A stretch of DNA of 64,000 nucleotides from Flavobacteria bacterium BAL38 (GCA_000169355.1 AAXX01000003.1:167325-231324), one strand, 5' to 3'. Numbered from the stretch's first letter, positions 1 through 11,542 are shown. Notes: generated by a model not told the origin, from the sequence alone. Translations and numbers: made by a program.

Positions 1-465
1 TACCTCTTTTTCATTTCCGGTAAAGCCTCCATCTTCGGTTTGTTCCACATAATCAATGGTTGGAACTTCTATTAATGCTTCTGTAGCCATATATATTTGA
101 CTGTCATGTATAACAGTTAAAGTGTAAGATTGTCTAATTTCTGGATTAAAATTTGTACAAACATATTCGCCTGTGCCTGGAATTTCATTGAAGTCATATT
201 GAATTGCATTTCCATCAGTAATGTAAACAGTAGCTCCACTTACAGCAGGAATTGTTGAAGAATAAAAATCGGTAGTTGTGCTTAATTTTATGGTTTGCTC
301 ATTTCCTAGCGTTCCTTTTTGCCATTTTATAGAAGCATCAATTACTAATCTTGGTGCTGCGGTTGGTAAGTCAATCTCAACGACATCCTCACAACTAATA
401 AATGTAAATGAAGTTATGAATGTGATAAGGAATAACGATACTATTTTTAATAATTTATTTGTCAT
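1..465 (-). CDS. DUF4249-type lipoprotein, C-terminus cut by window edge
   Basis: The first 155 codons of a lipoprotein precursor, open to the left window edge. A hydrophobic signal runs up to a lipobox ending at Cys25 (F-I-S-C), followed by E-D-V-V-E-I-D-L-P, the usual opening of DUF4249 proteins, and then a beta-rich region. The start lies two bases after the stop of the TonB receptor gene, so the two are probably co-transcribed. DUF4249 proteins commonly sit next to TonB receptors in Bacteroidota; the substrate is not known. Family assignment rests on the N-terminal pattern and the pairing. Confidence 0.8.
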   Translation of the reverse strand, partial: MTNKLLKIVSLFLITFITSFTFISCEDVVEIDLPTAAPRLVIDASIKWQKGTLGNEQTIKLSTTTDFYSSTIPAVSGATVYITDGNAIQYDFNEIPGTGEYVCTNFNPEIRQSYTLTVIHDSQIYMATEALIEVPTIDYVEQTEDGGFTGNEKEV

Positions 466-467
466 AA

Positions 468-2837
468 CTAAAATTTAAAATTATAGGTTACACTTGGTAC
501 GATACCAAAAATAGACAATCGAACCGCTTCGTTATTTCCAGAGTCTTGATTTTGTCTAAAACTAATTGAAGCAGCATTTTTCCTGCTGTATACATTGTAA
601 ATTCCAAAAACCCATTCACCATGCCAGTTTCTGGTTTTATTTTTTTCAGGAACTAAAGTTGCCGATATATCTAAACGATGGTAAGTTGGTAATCGGTTTT
701 CATTACGTAATCCATATGTAGGAACGCTAATTCCTTGATATTGATATTGTCCATTTGGATACGTAACTGGTTGTCCAGACTGAAGTGAAAAAATGCTACT
801 AAAACTCCATTTTTCATTTAGTTTATACATGCTAGTAATAGCAATATTGTGTAGTTTATCCCAACCTGTTTTATACCATTCTCCATTATTGATTCCGGTT
901 TCCACGGCTGTTCTTCCTGGTGTTCTTTGTTCGGAACGAGAAAGAGTATAGGAAATCCATCCATTAAGTTTTCCATTATTTTTACGAGCTAAAATTTCTA
1001 AACCATACGCTCTAGCTTCTCCTTTTAAAACTACTTGCTCAATATCGTCATTTGCAATTAAATCGGCACCGTCTATATAATCAAGTCTGTTTTTAAGTTT
1101 TTTAAAGAAAGTTTCAACTTCAAGTGTGTAATCATCATTTTGGAAGTTTTTAAAATAACCAAATGCCACTTGATCTAAAATTTGAGGTTTTAAATAATCA
1201 TCACTTGGAGCCCAAACATCTAGTGGTGTTGGAGATTGGGTGTTAGAAATTAAATGCAAATATTGCGACATTCTGTTATAACTTGCTTTAATTGAACTGC
1301 TTTCGTTTAAAGTGTATGCAATTGAAACACGAGGTTCTAGATTGCCAAATTGTGCAATTGTTTTGTTTTTTCCAAAATATTCTGAGCCTATAGGAGTAGC
1401 TTTTTCATAAATTTGAAAATCTTCATTATAAACAACCGCCTGATTATTTGCATATAAATTAATTTCTTCGTCTCCTAAGCGATAAAATTTACTGTAACGT
1501 AAACCATAATTAATGGCTAATTTATCTGTAATTTGCTGCTCAACATCAATATATACAGAAGGTTCAAATGCATATTTTTTAGCCAATTGATCAGGGTTAA
1601 TTCCCGAAGTATCATTTGTTGGTTCAATTTTTCCAGGATTAAAATCATGATAAATAGCATTGGCACCATAAAATAATTTTACTTTATCTGAAAGGTAATG
1701 CTTAAAATCATATTTTAAGTTGTAATTTTTAATTCCGCTATCCCAATTAAATCCTATGAAATCTAATGTTAATCCATAGTAATAATCACTATATATTAAA
1801 GATAGGTTTGAGAAAAGTTTATTTGAAAATAAATGATTCCATCTTAGATTAAATACCGAATTTCCATACGTATTTACAAAACTTTCATTTAAACTAAAAA
1901 CATCTCTTCCGAAATATCCAGAAGCATATAAGTTGTTGTTTTCATTAAGTTTATAACTTAATTTGGTGTTTAAATCATAAAAATAAGCCGAATTTTTATT
2001 ATCGGTAAGTTTTAAAAACAAATGCGCATAAGAACTTCTTCCTGCAAACAAGAACGATCCTTTGTTTTTTACAATTGGTCCTTCAACTAATAATCTACTT
2101 GAAATAATACCAATACCTCCATTCATATGAAAATCAGTATTATTCCCGTCTTTTTGATAAATTTCTAATACAGAAGCAACTCGACCTCCAAAACGAGATG
2201 GGATGCCACCTTTGTAGAGTTTAAGATCTTTAATTGCATCGGTGTTAAATACAGAAAAGAAACCAAATAAATGCGATGTATTGTATATCGTAGCTTCGTC
2301 AAGTAAAACTAAATTTTGATCTGCAGAACCGCCACGAACATTAAATCCAGATTGCCCTTCTCCGGCATTTGTAACACCAGGTAATGTTAAAATCGATTTT
2401 ATAACATCCGTTTCTCCTAGAATTGCAGGCATTTGTTTGATGGTGTTAATAGAAAGTTTGTTAACACTCATTTCTGGTTTTTTTATGTTCGTTCTGTATA
2501 TGTTTTTTGTTATTACAACTTCTTTTAGTTCTTGATTACTTTCTTTTAAACTAAAGTTCTTTTTTACATTTTGATTGATTTCTATTTTTTCTAAAATAGT
2601 TTCAAATCCTACATAACTTACTTGAACTGTATAATTACCTTGAGGTACAGAAATAGAATAGAAGCCATACTCGTTAGTATAAGTTCCTATATTAAGTTCA
2701 GAAATGTAGACAGAGACTCCAATTAAAGTTTCGTTATTGTTGGTATCTGAAGCAACTCCACTTAAAATTACTTTTTCTTGTCCAAATCCTAATAGCGAAA
2801 AAAAGAATAAACACCAGTAAAGTTTTTGTTTTAGCAT
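468..2837 (-). CDS. TonB-dependent receptor with carboxypeptidase-like N-terminal domain
   Basis: Outer-membrane receptor for energised uptake. The frame is open up to a GTG at 2873, but the ATG at 2837 begins a proper signal peptide (M-L-K-Q-K-L-Y-W, ending near F-G-Q), so I start there (789 aa). After the signal comes a CarboxypepD_reg-like beta-sandwich (about residues 20-100), then a plug domain with S-G-F-N-V-R-G-G and G-G-I-P-S-R-F-G-G-R, then a long beta-barrel ending in aromatic F-K-F. There is no SusD gene beside it; the partner is the DUF4249 lipoprotein downstream. Ligand unknown. Confidence 0.93.
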   Translation of the reverse strand: MLKQKLYWCLFFFSLLGFGQEKVILSGVASDTNNNETLIGVSVYISELNIGTYTNEYGFYSISVPQGNYTVQVSYVGFETILEKIEINQNVKKNFSLKESNQELKEVVITKNIYRTNIKKPEMSVNKLSINTIKQMPAILGETDVIKSILTLPGVTNAGEGQSGFNVRGGSADQNLVLLDEATIYNTSHLFGFFSVFNTDAIKDLKLYKGGIPSRFGGRVASVLEIYQKDGNNTDFHMNGGIGIISSRLLVEGPIVKNKGSFLFAGRSSYAHLFLKLTDNKNSAYFYDLNTKLSYKLNENNNLYASGYFGRDVFSLNESFVNTYGNSVFNLRWNHLFSNKLFSNLSLIYSDYYYGLTLDFIGFNWDSGIKNYNLKYDFKHYLSDKVKLFYGANAIYHDFNPGKIEPTNDTSGINPDQLAKKYAFEPSVYIDVEQQITDKLAINYGLRYSKFYRLGDEEINLYANNQAVVYNEDFQIYEKATPIGSEYFGKNKTIAQFGNLEPRVSIAYTLNESSSIKASYNRMSQYLHLISNTQSPTPLDVWAPSDDYLKPQILDQVAFGYFKNFQNDDYTLEVETFFKKLKNRLDYIDGADLIANDDIEQVVLKGEARAYGLEILARKNNGKLNGWISYTLSRSEQRTPGRTAVETGINNGEWYKTGWDKLHNIAITSMYKLNEKWSFSSIFSLQSGQPVTYPNGQYQYQGISVPTYGLRNENRLPTYHRLDISATLVPEKNKTRNWHGEWVFGIYNVYSRKNAASISFRQNQDSGNNEAVRLSIFGIVPSVTYNFKF

Positions 2838-2963
2838 TATTTTTTGGTATAGATTTTGTAATACAAATTTCACAAAAAATATAAGTAAAAGTTTAAAACA
2901 TATGTTAATTTATAATTAAAAATCAATTATTGTTTTAATTTTACAACTTTCAAAAGATTATTA

Positions 2964-3626
2964 ATGAAATTTAAATTATTTGCATTCCTTTTTCTTTTTC
3001 AATTTGTGTCGGTAATGGCACAAAAGGATAATCCTTTTAAAAATTCTAAATTGAAGTTGAATTGGGATGAACCTGCAAAAGTAGACACGGAATCCAAAAC
3101 TATAACCTTACCCTATAAAAGTATTTTTGATAAAAATGATGATTATTTAAAAAGATATTCAATTTTGAATCAGAAGAAAGGTGAGGAAAGTGTAATGATT
3201 AAAAAGTCAGAATTTAAAAATCCTGGTGAGGAAGTTCAAAAAAGATTGAATAAAGAAGTTCAAAAAGGAAGTTGGGAAGATGTTTTTTTTGGAAGATTTA
3301 AAGTAACTTCTCCGGTTTTAAAAATAATGACAAGAGATCACATGGATCCTGACGGAGATAAAATAAGAATAATACTTAATGGAATAGTTGCCTTTAATGT
3401 GATTTATTTAGAGTCTAATTTTAAAACAAGTTACATTGAATTAAGAGAAGGAGAAAATAACATCGATATTTTGGCTTTAAACCAAGGTTTAGCAGGGCCT
3501 AATACGGCTACTTTTGCTATTTATGATGAAAACGACAATTTGATAACAACAAATGATTGGAATCTAAATACGGGAGTATCTGCAAAATTTACTATAGAAT
3601 ATATTAAACCTATGGATAAAAAATAA
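2964..3626 (+). CDS. Secreted or periplasmic protein of unknown function
   Basis: 220 aa with a clear signal peptide ending at V-M-A-Q. The mature part is charged at first, with a D-H-M-D-P-D-G-D-K stretch near the middle that resembles an acidic calcium-type loop, then a beta-rich C-terminal half containing E-L-R-E-G-E-N-N-I-D-I-L-A-L-N-Q-G. I do not recognise the family. It is transcribed away from the TonB gene from a shared divergent region and ends at a strong bidirectional terminator. Confidence 0.75.
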   Translation: MKFKLFAFLFLFQFVSVMAQKDNPFKNSKLKLNWDEPAKVDTESKTITLPYKSIFDKNDDYLKRYSILNQKKGEESVMIKKSEFKNPGEEVQKRLNKEVQKGSWEDVFFGRFKVTSPVLKIMTRDHMDPDGDKIRIILNGIVAFNVIYLESNFKTSYIELREGENNIDILALNQGLAGPNTATFAIYDENDNLITTNDWNLNTGVSAKFTIEYIKPMDKK

Positions 3627-3654
3627 AATAAGCGACCAATATTGGTCGCTTATT
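3627..3654. terminator. Bidirectional terminator between convergent genes
   Basis: A perfect 14-bp palindrome (AATAAGCGACCAAT and its complement, no spacer) directly follows the stop of the plus-strand gene. It is flanked by A-rich sequence on the left and T-rich sequence on the right, so it can serve both this gene and the convergent icd gene. Confidence 0.85.
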
Positions 3655-3679
3655 TTATTTTTATACTTCTTACTAAGAT

Positions 3680-5914
<2,235 letters not shown>

Positions 5915-5944
5915 TTATGTTTGAATATAATTTGTTAAATCTGC

Positions 5945-5952
5945 CAAATATA
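5945..5952 (-). promoter_or_regulatory. -7 box upstream of icd
   Basis: TATATTTG on the minus strand matches the Bacteroidota -7 consensus TAnnTTTG. It lies about 42 nt upstream of the icd ATG. Confidence 0.6.
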
Positions 5953-6009
5953 AGAATTTTGAGAGAAATAATTTGGGATAAATGCTTAAATCTTGCATAA
6001 AGTTCAATA

Positions 6010-6038
6010 AAAAAGCCACAACATTGTTGTGGCTTTTT
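6010..6038 (-). terminator. rplS terminator
   Basis: A 13-bp perfect stem (AAAAAGCCACAAC and its complement) with a 3-nt loop lies 19 bases after the rplS stop. The stem ends in a T run on the minus strand, as expected for an intrinsic terminator. Confidence 0.85.
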
Positions 6039-6057
6039 ATGATTGAGAAAGTACAAA

Positions 6058-6414
6058 TTAGTTTTTGTATCTTCTTTCTTTGATTTTTGCTTTTTTACCT
6101 GTAAGATCTCTAAAGTAGTAGATACGAGCTCTACGAACTTTACCTCTTTGGTTCACTTCAACTTTTTGTAAAGCAGGTAAGTTTACTGGGAAGATACGCT
6201 CAACACCAACAGAACCTGACATTTTACGAATGGTAAAAGTTTCAGTTGCTCCAGTACCTCTTCTTTGGATTACAACTCCTTTGAAGAACTGAGTTCTAGT
6301 TTTTTCACCCTCTTTAATTTCGTAGTAAACAGTGATAGTATCACCAGCTCCGAATGCAGGGAAATCTTTTTTTGTAACAAATTCGCTATTAACGAAATCA
6401 ACTAAATTTGACAT
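6058..6414 (-). CDS. rplS: 50S ribosomal protein L19
   Basis: Large-subunit ribosomal protein at the 30S-50S interface. 118 aa, normal family length, with the L19 core F-x-A-G-D-T-I-x-V, F-K-G-V-V-I-Q-R-R-G, T-F-T-I-R-K-M-S-G-S-V-G-V-E-R-I-F-P and the basic tail K-V-R-R-A-R-I-Y-Y-F-R-D-L-T-G-K. It lies downstream of trmD in the same direction, a common arrangement, but here with its own strong promoter and terminator. Confidence 0.98.
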   Translation of the reverse strand: MSNLVDFVNSEFVTKKDFPAFGAGDTITVYYEIKEGEKTRTQFFKGVVIQRRGTGATETFTIRKMSGSVGVERIFPVNLPALQKVEVNQRGKVRRARIYYFRDLTGKKAKIKERRYKN

Positions 6415-6486
6415 AGTCTTTAATTATAATAGTTTGATTCAAAGCAACATACACGTCTATCGCCAGAGGTTGATTCAAAGTGGGTG

Positions 6487-6494
6487 CAAAATTA
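6487..6494 (-). promoter_or_regulatory. rplS promoter (-7 box, with -33 TTG)
   Basis: TAATTTTG on the minus strand, extended by CAC, with a TTG at 6516-6514 beginning 22 nt before it. This is the best-formed promoter of the core region and gives a leader of roughly 65-70 nt for rplS. Confidence 0.75.
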
Positions 6495-6523
6495 CAAATT
6501 TATTTTATATATACAACTTTTTT

Positions 6524-6610
6524 CTCAGTTTTTAGTTTCAGTTTTCAGAACTATTTTTTAAATTAAATAGCGACTGCCAACTGCTACTGAGCACTGAACA
6601 TTGCGACTAA
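6524..6610. repeat. Degenerate ACT heptamer arrays in head-to-head orientation
   Basis: From 6573 to 6610 the plus strand carries ACTG-type units at 6573, 6580, 6586, 6593, (ATTG) 6600 and 6606, spacing 6-7 nt. From 6524 to 6550 similar units are present in the opposite orientation (CAGT/TAGT). The right-hand array runs into the trmD stop codon. See the finding on heptamer arrays. Confidence 0.7.
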
Positions 6611-7284
6611 TCCTGCAGTAAATCAGGTCTTCTGTTCTTGGTATGTTCGTACGCCATGTCTTCACGCCATTTTTCAATTTTAGCAAAATTTCCGCTCAAT
6701 AAGACTTCAGGAACTTTTAATCCGTTATAGTCGGCTGGGCGTGTATAAATAGGAGGTGATAATAAATTGTCTTGAAAACTATCTGTTAAAGCCGAAGTTT
6801 CATCACTCAAAACCCCAGGAATCAATCGGATAATCGCATCGCAAAACACAATAGCTCCAATTTCGCCACCACTCAATACATAATCACCAATCGAGATTTC
6901 GCGTGTAATATGCATATCACGAACACGTTGGTCAACACCTTTGTAATGTCCGCACAAAATCATAATGTTTTCGTACATCGAAATGGAATTTGCCATTTTT
7001 TGGTTCAAGGTTTCCCCATCTGGCGTCATGTAGATGATTTCGTCGTATGTTCTTTCGCTTTTTAGTTTCGAAATACAAGTGTCAATTGGTTGAACAGACA
7101 TCACCATACCTGCTCCGCCACCAAACTGATAATCGTCTACACTCCTTTGTTTGTTAGTAGTGTAGTCTCTTAAATTATGAAAATGAACTTCGACCAAACC
7201 TTTTTCAATGGCACGTTTCATAATAGAAGCCTCAAACGGACTTCGCATTAATTCGGGTAAAACTGTAATAATATCAATTCGCAT
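6607..7284 (-). CDS. trmD: tRNA (guanine-37-N1)-methyltransferase
   Basis: Methylates G37 next to the anticodon of tRNAs with SAM, preventing +1 frameshifting. 225 aa, usual length, starting [11 protein letters not shown]. It has the trefoil-knot SPOUT motifs [19 protein letters not shown] and [10 protein letters not shown], and T-R-P-A-D-Y near the end. Located upstream of rplS as in many bacteria. The -7 box ends only four bases before the ATG, so the mRNA is probably leaderless or nearly so. Its stop codon lies inside a heptamer array. Confidence 0.98.
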   Translation of the reverse strand: MRIDIITVLPELMRSPFEASIMKRAIEKGLVEVHFHNLRDYTTNKQRSVDDYQFGGGAGMVMSVQPIDTCISKLKSERTYDEIIYMTPDGETLNQKMANSISMYENIMILCGHYKGVDQRVRDMHITREISIGDYVLSGGEIGAIVFCDAIIRLIPGVLSDETSALTDSFQDNLLSPPIYTRPADYNGLKVPEVLLSGNFAKIEKWREDMAYEHTKNRRPDLLQD

Positions 7285-7288
7285 GGTG

Positions 7289-7296
7289 CAAAGATA
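7289..7296 (-). promoter_or_regulatory. trmD promoter -7 box, near-leaderless
   Basis: TATCTTTG followed by CACC and then the trmD ATG. With initiation about 5-7 nt after the box, the transcript would begin at or next to the start codon. Confidence 0.65.
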
Positions 7297-7301
7297 ATAG
7301 A

Positions 7302-8099
7302 TTATTTTTTAGTTGCCGAAAGTGAATACACCATTGGAATTTTGTTTTCCAAATGTTTAATTCGGAATTTATTGGGTTCAAATTCTTCAGTTTGATTGAA
7401 ACAATTGTATGGAGAATAATCAAATTCGTTATAACAATTTAGTTCCAAGTTATTTGTAATCAAAGCATTTAAAAGTTCTGAAGTGGGGTGATTCCAAGTA
7501 ACCGTTTGTGCTGCAATTTCTGCATATCGATCGGCATATGTGCCAGATTCATCTTCAATAATTTCTTCGGTATTGAAATAATTATAAAAAATTTCTTTGA
7601 AATCGTTATCAAACATCCAGACTACGGGATGAAAATCGGCCATAACAAATTTTCCACCGGGTTTTAAAAAGTGTGAAATTACCTTAGCCCATTGATCTAG
7701 ATTAGGTAACCAACCAATAGTCCCATAACTGGTAAAAACAATATCAAATTTTTCGTCTAAATGATTGGGTGCGTCATAAATATCACAGCAAACAAAAGTA
7801 GCATCTAAATTTAATTTTTCATTGATTTCTCTGGCTCTTTCAATGGCTTTGTCTGATAAATCGACACCAGTGGCTTTTGCGCCCATTCTTGAAAATGTCA
7901 TAGTGTCTTGACCAAAATGACATTGTAAGTGTAAAACCTTTTTTTCTTTTACATCGCCAAGTAATTCTAATTCTATAGCATTTAAGGTTGATTTTCCGTT
8001 CAGAAAACCCTCCATGTCATAAAAATCGGAGTCAATATGTACATCGACTTTGTTGTTCCAAGTTTCTTTATTGATGTTGATATAATCTTTAGCTTCCAT
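7302..8099 (-). CDS. Class I SAM-dependent methyltransferase
   Basis: 265 aa from the ATG at 8099; the frame runs three codons further to a TTG, which I reject. Rossmann-fold methyltransferase with motif [12 protein letters not shown] (about residues 53-63), the acidic residue of motif II in [10 protein letters not shown], and [10 protein letters not shown]. The small-molecule or protein target cannot be told from sequence. It lies just upstream of trmD but is probably not its pathway partner. Confidence 0.88.
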   Translation of the reverse strand: MEAKDYININKETWNNKVDVHIDSDFYDMEGFLNGKSTLNAIELELLGDVKEKKVLHLQCHFGQDTMTFSRMGAKATGVDLSDKAIERAREINEKLNLDATFVCCDIYDAPNHLDEKFDIVFTSYGTIGWLPNLDQWAKVISHFLKPGGKFVMADFHPVVWMFDNDFKEIFYNYFNTEEIIEDESGTYADRYAEIAAQTVTWNHPTSELLNALITNNLELNCYNEFDYSPYNCFNQTEEFEPNKFRIKHLENKIPMVYSLSATKK

Positions 8100-8138
8100 A
8101 GTATTCAAATAAGTATATCAAATCTACTATTTATTTTG

Positions 8139-8146
8139 TAATTTTG
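8139..8146 (+). promoter_or_regulatory. -7 box of the cyclophilin-FKBP gene
   Basis: TAATTTTG extended by CAC, 25 nt upstream of the ATG at 8172. Confidence 0.65.
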
Positions 8147-8171
8147 CACTTTCAAATTAAAAAACAAAACA

Positions 8172-9104
8172 ATGGAAAACGGAATATACGCTAAATTTAA
8201 CACGGCAAAAGGTGCTATTTTAGTAAAATTAACACACGATTTAACACCAGGTACAGTAGGTAACTTTGTAGGATTAGCAGAAGGTCAATTAGAAAATTCG
8301 GCTCGTCCAATGGGAAAACCTTATTATGATGGATTAAAATTTCACCGTGTTATTCCTGATTTTATGATACAAGGTGGTTGTCCTCAAGGGCAAGGAACGG
8401 GTGGTCCTGGTTACAACTTCGACGATGAGTTTCACCCAAGCTTAAAACATGATAAGCCAGGCGTTTTGTCTATGGCAAACGCTGGACCTGGTACTAATGG
8501 TTCTCAATTTTTTATTACACATGTTCCAACAAATTGGTTAGATGGAAAACACACTGTTTTTGGTCACGTAATTGAAGGACAAGATGTTGTTGATGCCGTT
8601 GAAGGTGACGATGCTTTGGAAAGTATTGAAATCATTAGAGTAGGAGACGAGGCTCAAAAATGGAACGCAGTAGAAGCTTTCAGAACATTTGAAGGTTCGA
8701 GAGCGAAAAGAATTGCTGAGCAAAAAAAAATGGCAGAGGAAGCTTTAGAAAAATTAGCCGCTGGTTTTCAAAAGACTGAAAGTGGTTTACGTTACCAAAT
8801 CATTCAAAAAGGTAGTGGTAAACAAGCTGAAAAAGGTAAAAAAGTATCTGTTCACTACCAAGGAGCTTTAGAAAACGGACAAGTTTTTGATTCATCTTAC
8901 AAAAGAAAACAACCTATTGAATTTCAATTAGGAGTTGGACAAGTGATTGAAGGATGGGACGAAGGTATTGCTTTATTAAAAGTGGGAGATAAAGCTCGTT
9001 TTGTGATTCCTTCTTATTTAGGATACGGTTCTAGAGGTGCTGGAGGAGTAATTCCACCAGATGCAACTTTAGTGTTTGACGTTGAATTAATGGATGTAAA
9101 ATAA
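8172..9104 (+). CDS. Cyclophilin-FKBP fusion peptidyl-prolyl isomerase
   Basis: 310-aa protein joining two unrelated prolyl isomerase folds. Residues 1 to about 155 are a cyclophilin with [13 protein letters not shown] and [11 protein letters not shown] charged, probably helical linker follows (about 165-200). Residues 205-310 are an FKBP domain with [24 protein letters not shown] and G-Y-G-S-R. There is no signal peptide, so it is probably cytoplasmic. Dual-family immunophilins of the cyclophilin-first order (CFBP) have been described, including from Flavobacterium. Single-gene unit with its own promoter and terminator. Confidence 0.95.
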   Translation: MENGIYAKFNTAKGAILVKLTHDLTPGTVGNFVGLAEGQLENSARPMGKPYYDGLKFHRVIPDFMIQGGCPQGQGTGGPGYNFDDEFHPSLKHDKPGVLSMANAGPGTNGSQFFITHVPTNWLDGKHTVFGHVIEGQDVVDAVEGDDALESIEIIRVGDEAQKWNAVEAFRTFEGSRAKRIAEQKKMAEEALEKLAAGFQKTESGLRYQIIQKGSGKQAEKGKKVSVHYQGALENGQVFDSSYKRKQPIEFQLGVGQVIEGWDEGIALLKVGDKARFVIPSYLGYGSRGAGGVIPPDATLVFDVELMDVK

Positions 9105-9125
9105 AACACCAAAATGAATAATTGA

Positions 9126-9156
9126 AATCCTGAAACATTGTTTCAGGATTTTTTTT
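9126..9156 (+). terminator. Terminator of the cyclophilin-FKBP gene
   Basis: A 10-bp perfect stem (AATCCTGAAA and complement) with a 5-nt loop, followed by a run of T. Confidence 0.85.
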
Positions 9157-9204
9157 GTCCATTCCATTATCAAAAAATAATTATTTTTTTTACAATAAAA
9201 TCAA

Positions 9205-9212
9205 TAAATTTG
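9205..9212 (+). promoter_or_regulatory. -7 box upstream of the lipoprotein gene at 9244
   Basis: TAAATTTG on the plus strand, 31 nt before the ATG. Confidence 0.5.
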
Positions 9213-9243
9213 ATATTTAATAGTTGAAAATCAATTTACAGCC

Positions 9244-9861
9244 ATGAAAAAAATCTGTATCTTTTTATTTTTGCTTTCTTTCTTATCTAGTTGTAAAACA
9301 ACAAATTTTTCTAAAGAAGAAATTAAAAATACTCAAACATCCGTTTATAAGCCAACAAGAGAAGCGTATGCAGGTTTTGTTTGGGAAAAAGTTTCAGGGG
9401 CTGGTATTGAGTTTTGGGCTCAAAGAAGTAAAGATATTAGTGTTGGAATAAGTGAAACTTTGCCTGGTGCATTTATAGAAAAACAAGTAGATGGAAGTCC
9501 GGTTGCTTTAGGTCTTGTTATTCAAGTATTTCATTTAAAAAATCAAAAAATTGAAGATGTATTTGAAGTATTGCAAGATGATAAGAATTGGAAACAATCT
9601 GATAAATGTGTTTTTCATAAGATTGCATGTAATCGAAAAGGGGTAACGCGCTATGAATTAAGACCTTCTGGAGAATCACTTGCTGCTTATCAGAAACAAA
9701 CAGAAGAAGGTCCAGTTACCCATACGTGTGCTATTTGGGGTTCTGGGAATAGCGGAATTAGGTATTTTGAAATTCATGAAAGCAATAAGAATAAAGCTAT
9801 TTTTGTTGAAGTTGGTCAAGAGGCACCATTATTTGATGAAGAAAGTATTGTTGTAAAATAA
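9244..9861 (+). CDS. Lipoprotein of unknown function
   Basis: 205 aa with a signal peptide and lipobox ending L-S-S-C (Cys17). The mature domain has alternating hydrophobic strands and several conserved-looking aromatics (F-V-W-E-K-V-S-G-A-G-I-E-F-W-A-Q), with an internal Cys pair (K-C-V-F-H-K-I-A-C) and a further Cys in T-H-T-C-A-I-W-G. No family recognised. It starts a run of exported proteins with only 16 bases to the next gene, so the two are probably co-transcribed. Confidence 0.75.
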   Translation: MKKICIFLFLLSFLSSCKTTNFSKEEIKNTQTSVYKPTREAYAGFVWEKVSGAGIEFWAQRSKDISVGISETLPGAFIEKQVDGSPVALGLVIQVFHLKNQKIEDVFEVLQDDKNWKQSDKCVFHKIACNRKGVTRYELRPSGESLAAYQKQTEEGPVTHTCAIWGSGNSGIRYFEIHESNKNKAIFVEVGQEAPLFDEESIVVK

Positions 9862-9877
9862 ATTAAAATAGTAAGAT

Positions 9878-10603
9878 ATGAAATTTAAAATTTTAATGTT
9901 TATCCTTGCAATAGCAACGGTATCATGCAGTAGTGATGATTCAAATAATGATCCTATCACCAAGGCAAATATTACAGGTTCTGTTAATTTATATGACGAA
10001 GGAACAACGCTTTTAGATAAATCGAATATGTTGGTAAAAGTGGTTGGAACAAATCCATTAATTACAGCATTAACAAATAGTAACGGACAGTTTGTGTTAG
10101 AAGACGTACCATTTGGAACGTATACTATTGAATATGAAAAAGCACAATATGGTGTTTTTAAAAAGTTTAATTTTAGCCATCAAGGTAATGCAAATGCAAT
10201 AACAGAAATACCTTCTTTAGGAAAAACATCTTCCACAGAGATAACAGATTTACTAGTTAATATTGTTAATGGACAAGTAGTTTTTTCTATTACAACTAGT
10301 CCAGCTGGAAATAATTCAAACAGAAGATATGTTAGATATTTTTTATCAACCAGTGCTACAGTTAGTAATTCAAATTACATGTACCATTCTCCAACTTTTA
10401 TTTCTCAAATCAATCCATATCAATCAACTCTAACACAAACTGAATTGATTAATGCTGGATTTACTTCTGGGCAAACAGTTTACGTAAAAGCTTACGGAGA
10501 ATCCTATTGGAGTAATGAATATTTAGATGTTAATTTGAATAAAAAAGTATTCCCAAATCTAAATACGGTTTCTGCAAATGCGGTTTCCTTTGTAGTTCCT
10601 TAA
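9878..10603 (+). CDS. Lipoprotein with carboxypeptidase-like regulatory domain
   Basis: 241 aa, lipobox ending V-S-C (Cys17) followed by S-S-D-D-S-N-N-D, a typical acidic/serine tether of Bacteroidota lipoproteins. Residues about 30-100 form a CarboxypepD_reg-like beta-sandwich (N-G-Q-F-V-L-E-D-V-P-F-G-T-Y-T-I-E-Y). The C-terminal half is Ser/Thr/Asn-rich and beta-like. Probably surface or periplasm-facing; no enzymatic motif seen. Confidence 0.75.
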   Translation: MKFKILMFILAIATVSCSSDDSNNDPITKANITGSVNLYDEGTTLLDKSNMLVKVVGTNPLITALTNSNGQFVLEDVPFGTYTIEYEKAQYGVFKKFNFSHQGNANAITEIPSLGKTSSTEITDLLVNIVNGQVVFSITTSPAGNNSNRRYVRYFLSTSATVSNSNYMYHSPTFISQINPYQSTLTQTELINAGFTSGQTVYVKAYGESYWSNEYLDVNLNKKVFPNLNTVSANAVSFVVP

Positions 10604-10683
10604 AAATTAAATTTAAAAACGATATTTCTTTGAATATATAGTAAATATAGCTTCAAAATAACCTCAAATTAAACCAACAAATT

Positions 10684-10968
10684 ATGAAGATTAAATTATT
10701 CTCAATTGCTTTTATTTTAGCTGTTTTTTATGCTTGTTCACCAAAAATAAGTCAGCCAGAAGCACCAATAACAACCGAAGCTGTTTTAAGTCCAGAATTA
10801 GCTCAAGGAAAAATATTATACGAAAACAATTGTGCTAAATGTCATGATTTGTTCAATCCAAAAAGTTTTTCAGCCGAACAATGGATTCCAATTATGTTGA
10901 ATATGCAAAAGAAAGCTAAAATTTCAGATGAGGAAAGAGAAATAATATATGCTTATCTTATAAAATAA
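10684..10968 (+). CDS. Small c-type cytochrome lipoprotein
   Basis: 94 aa with a lipobox ending Y-A-C (Cys18) and a single haem-binding C-A-K-C-H (Cys50, Cys53, His54). Met71 or Met74 in W-I-P-I-M-L-N-M could be the distal ligand. The fold length fits a minimal class I cytochrome c domain after a short tether. Membrane-anchored electron carrier by inference; the redox partner is not evident from neighbours. Followed by a terminator. Confidence 0.85.
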   Translation: MKIKLFSIAFILAVFYACSPKISQPEAPITTEAVLSPELAQGKILYENNCAKCHDLFNPKSFSAEQWIPIMLNMQKKAKISDEEREIIYAYLIK

Positions 10969-10974
10969 TAAAAG

Positions 10975-11001
10975 TATCCGTCAATTGGCGGATATTTTTT
11001 T
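10975..11001 (+). terminator. Terminator after the cytochrome gene
   Basis: Stem TATCCGTC / GGCGGATA (one G-T pair) with an AATT loop and seven T residues directly after. Confidence 0.8.
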
Positions 11002-11038
11002 GGTATTGTTTTTGTATTTTTACAACCAATTATTAGCT

Positions 11039-11542
11039 ATGAAAACCAAATTATCTTTTTTCTTTCTTCTTTTCTCTTTGTTCTCATTCGGGCAAGTGCC
11101 GCATTGTGGCTTTGATTTTACTTCTTATTTAGTAGTAAAAGCTCATGAAGAAGGAAAATCAGAGAATATTCCCGATTTAAAAATTACGTTGGTCAATGAA
11201 AAAGGGGAAGAAGTCATCAACGAGAATAATAAATACAGCTGGAAATACGGCAATCAACCACTAGTTTTTACTAGAAATAATGTAATTAGTAAACCAAACG
11301 AACCCATAAAATGGTTTTTCCCTTATGCTGGAGATACCTATTTACTTTCAGTAACCAATACCTTTCCTGCCGAAGAATTTTATATTAAAATTCAAGACAC
11401 AAAAGGAAAGTTCAAAGAACAATTGGTACAATTGCAAGCTTTTAATATGTACATCTTGTGTTCGAGTGAAAACGAACGCCAAGCCAGAACTTTTGGGCCA
11501 AGAACAAATAATCCGATTGATGTGGTTTTGGTGAAAGATTAA
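11039..11542 (+). CDS. Small secreted protein of unknown function
   Basis: 167 aa from the ATG at 11039; the frame is open back to a TTG at 10985 inside the preceding terminator, so the ATG with its signal peptide (ending F-S-F-G-Q) is the start. The mature part begins V-P-H-C-G-F-D-F-T-S-Y and looks like a beta-sandwich; a second Cys lies near the end (Y-I-L-C-S-S-E). Family not recognised. The last 4 bp overlap the convergent gene. Confidence 0.7.
   Translation: MKTKLSFFFLLFSLFSFGQVPHCGFDFTSYLVVKAHEEGKSENIPDLKITLVNEKGEEVINENNKYSWKYGNQPLVFTRNNVISKPNEPIKWFFPYAGDTYLLSVTNTFPAEEFYIKIQDTKGKFKEQLVQLQAFNMYILCSSENERQARTFGPRTNNPIDVVLVKD

Noticed and set aside
468..2873. Longer TonB receptor starting at 2873
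   Set aside because: The codon is GTG and the ATG at 2837 begins a normal signal peptide. The same logic trims N-terminal extensions at 8108, 11997, 10985, 12742, 19476, 34034, 47363, 57538, 62087 and 62781.
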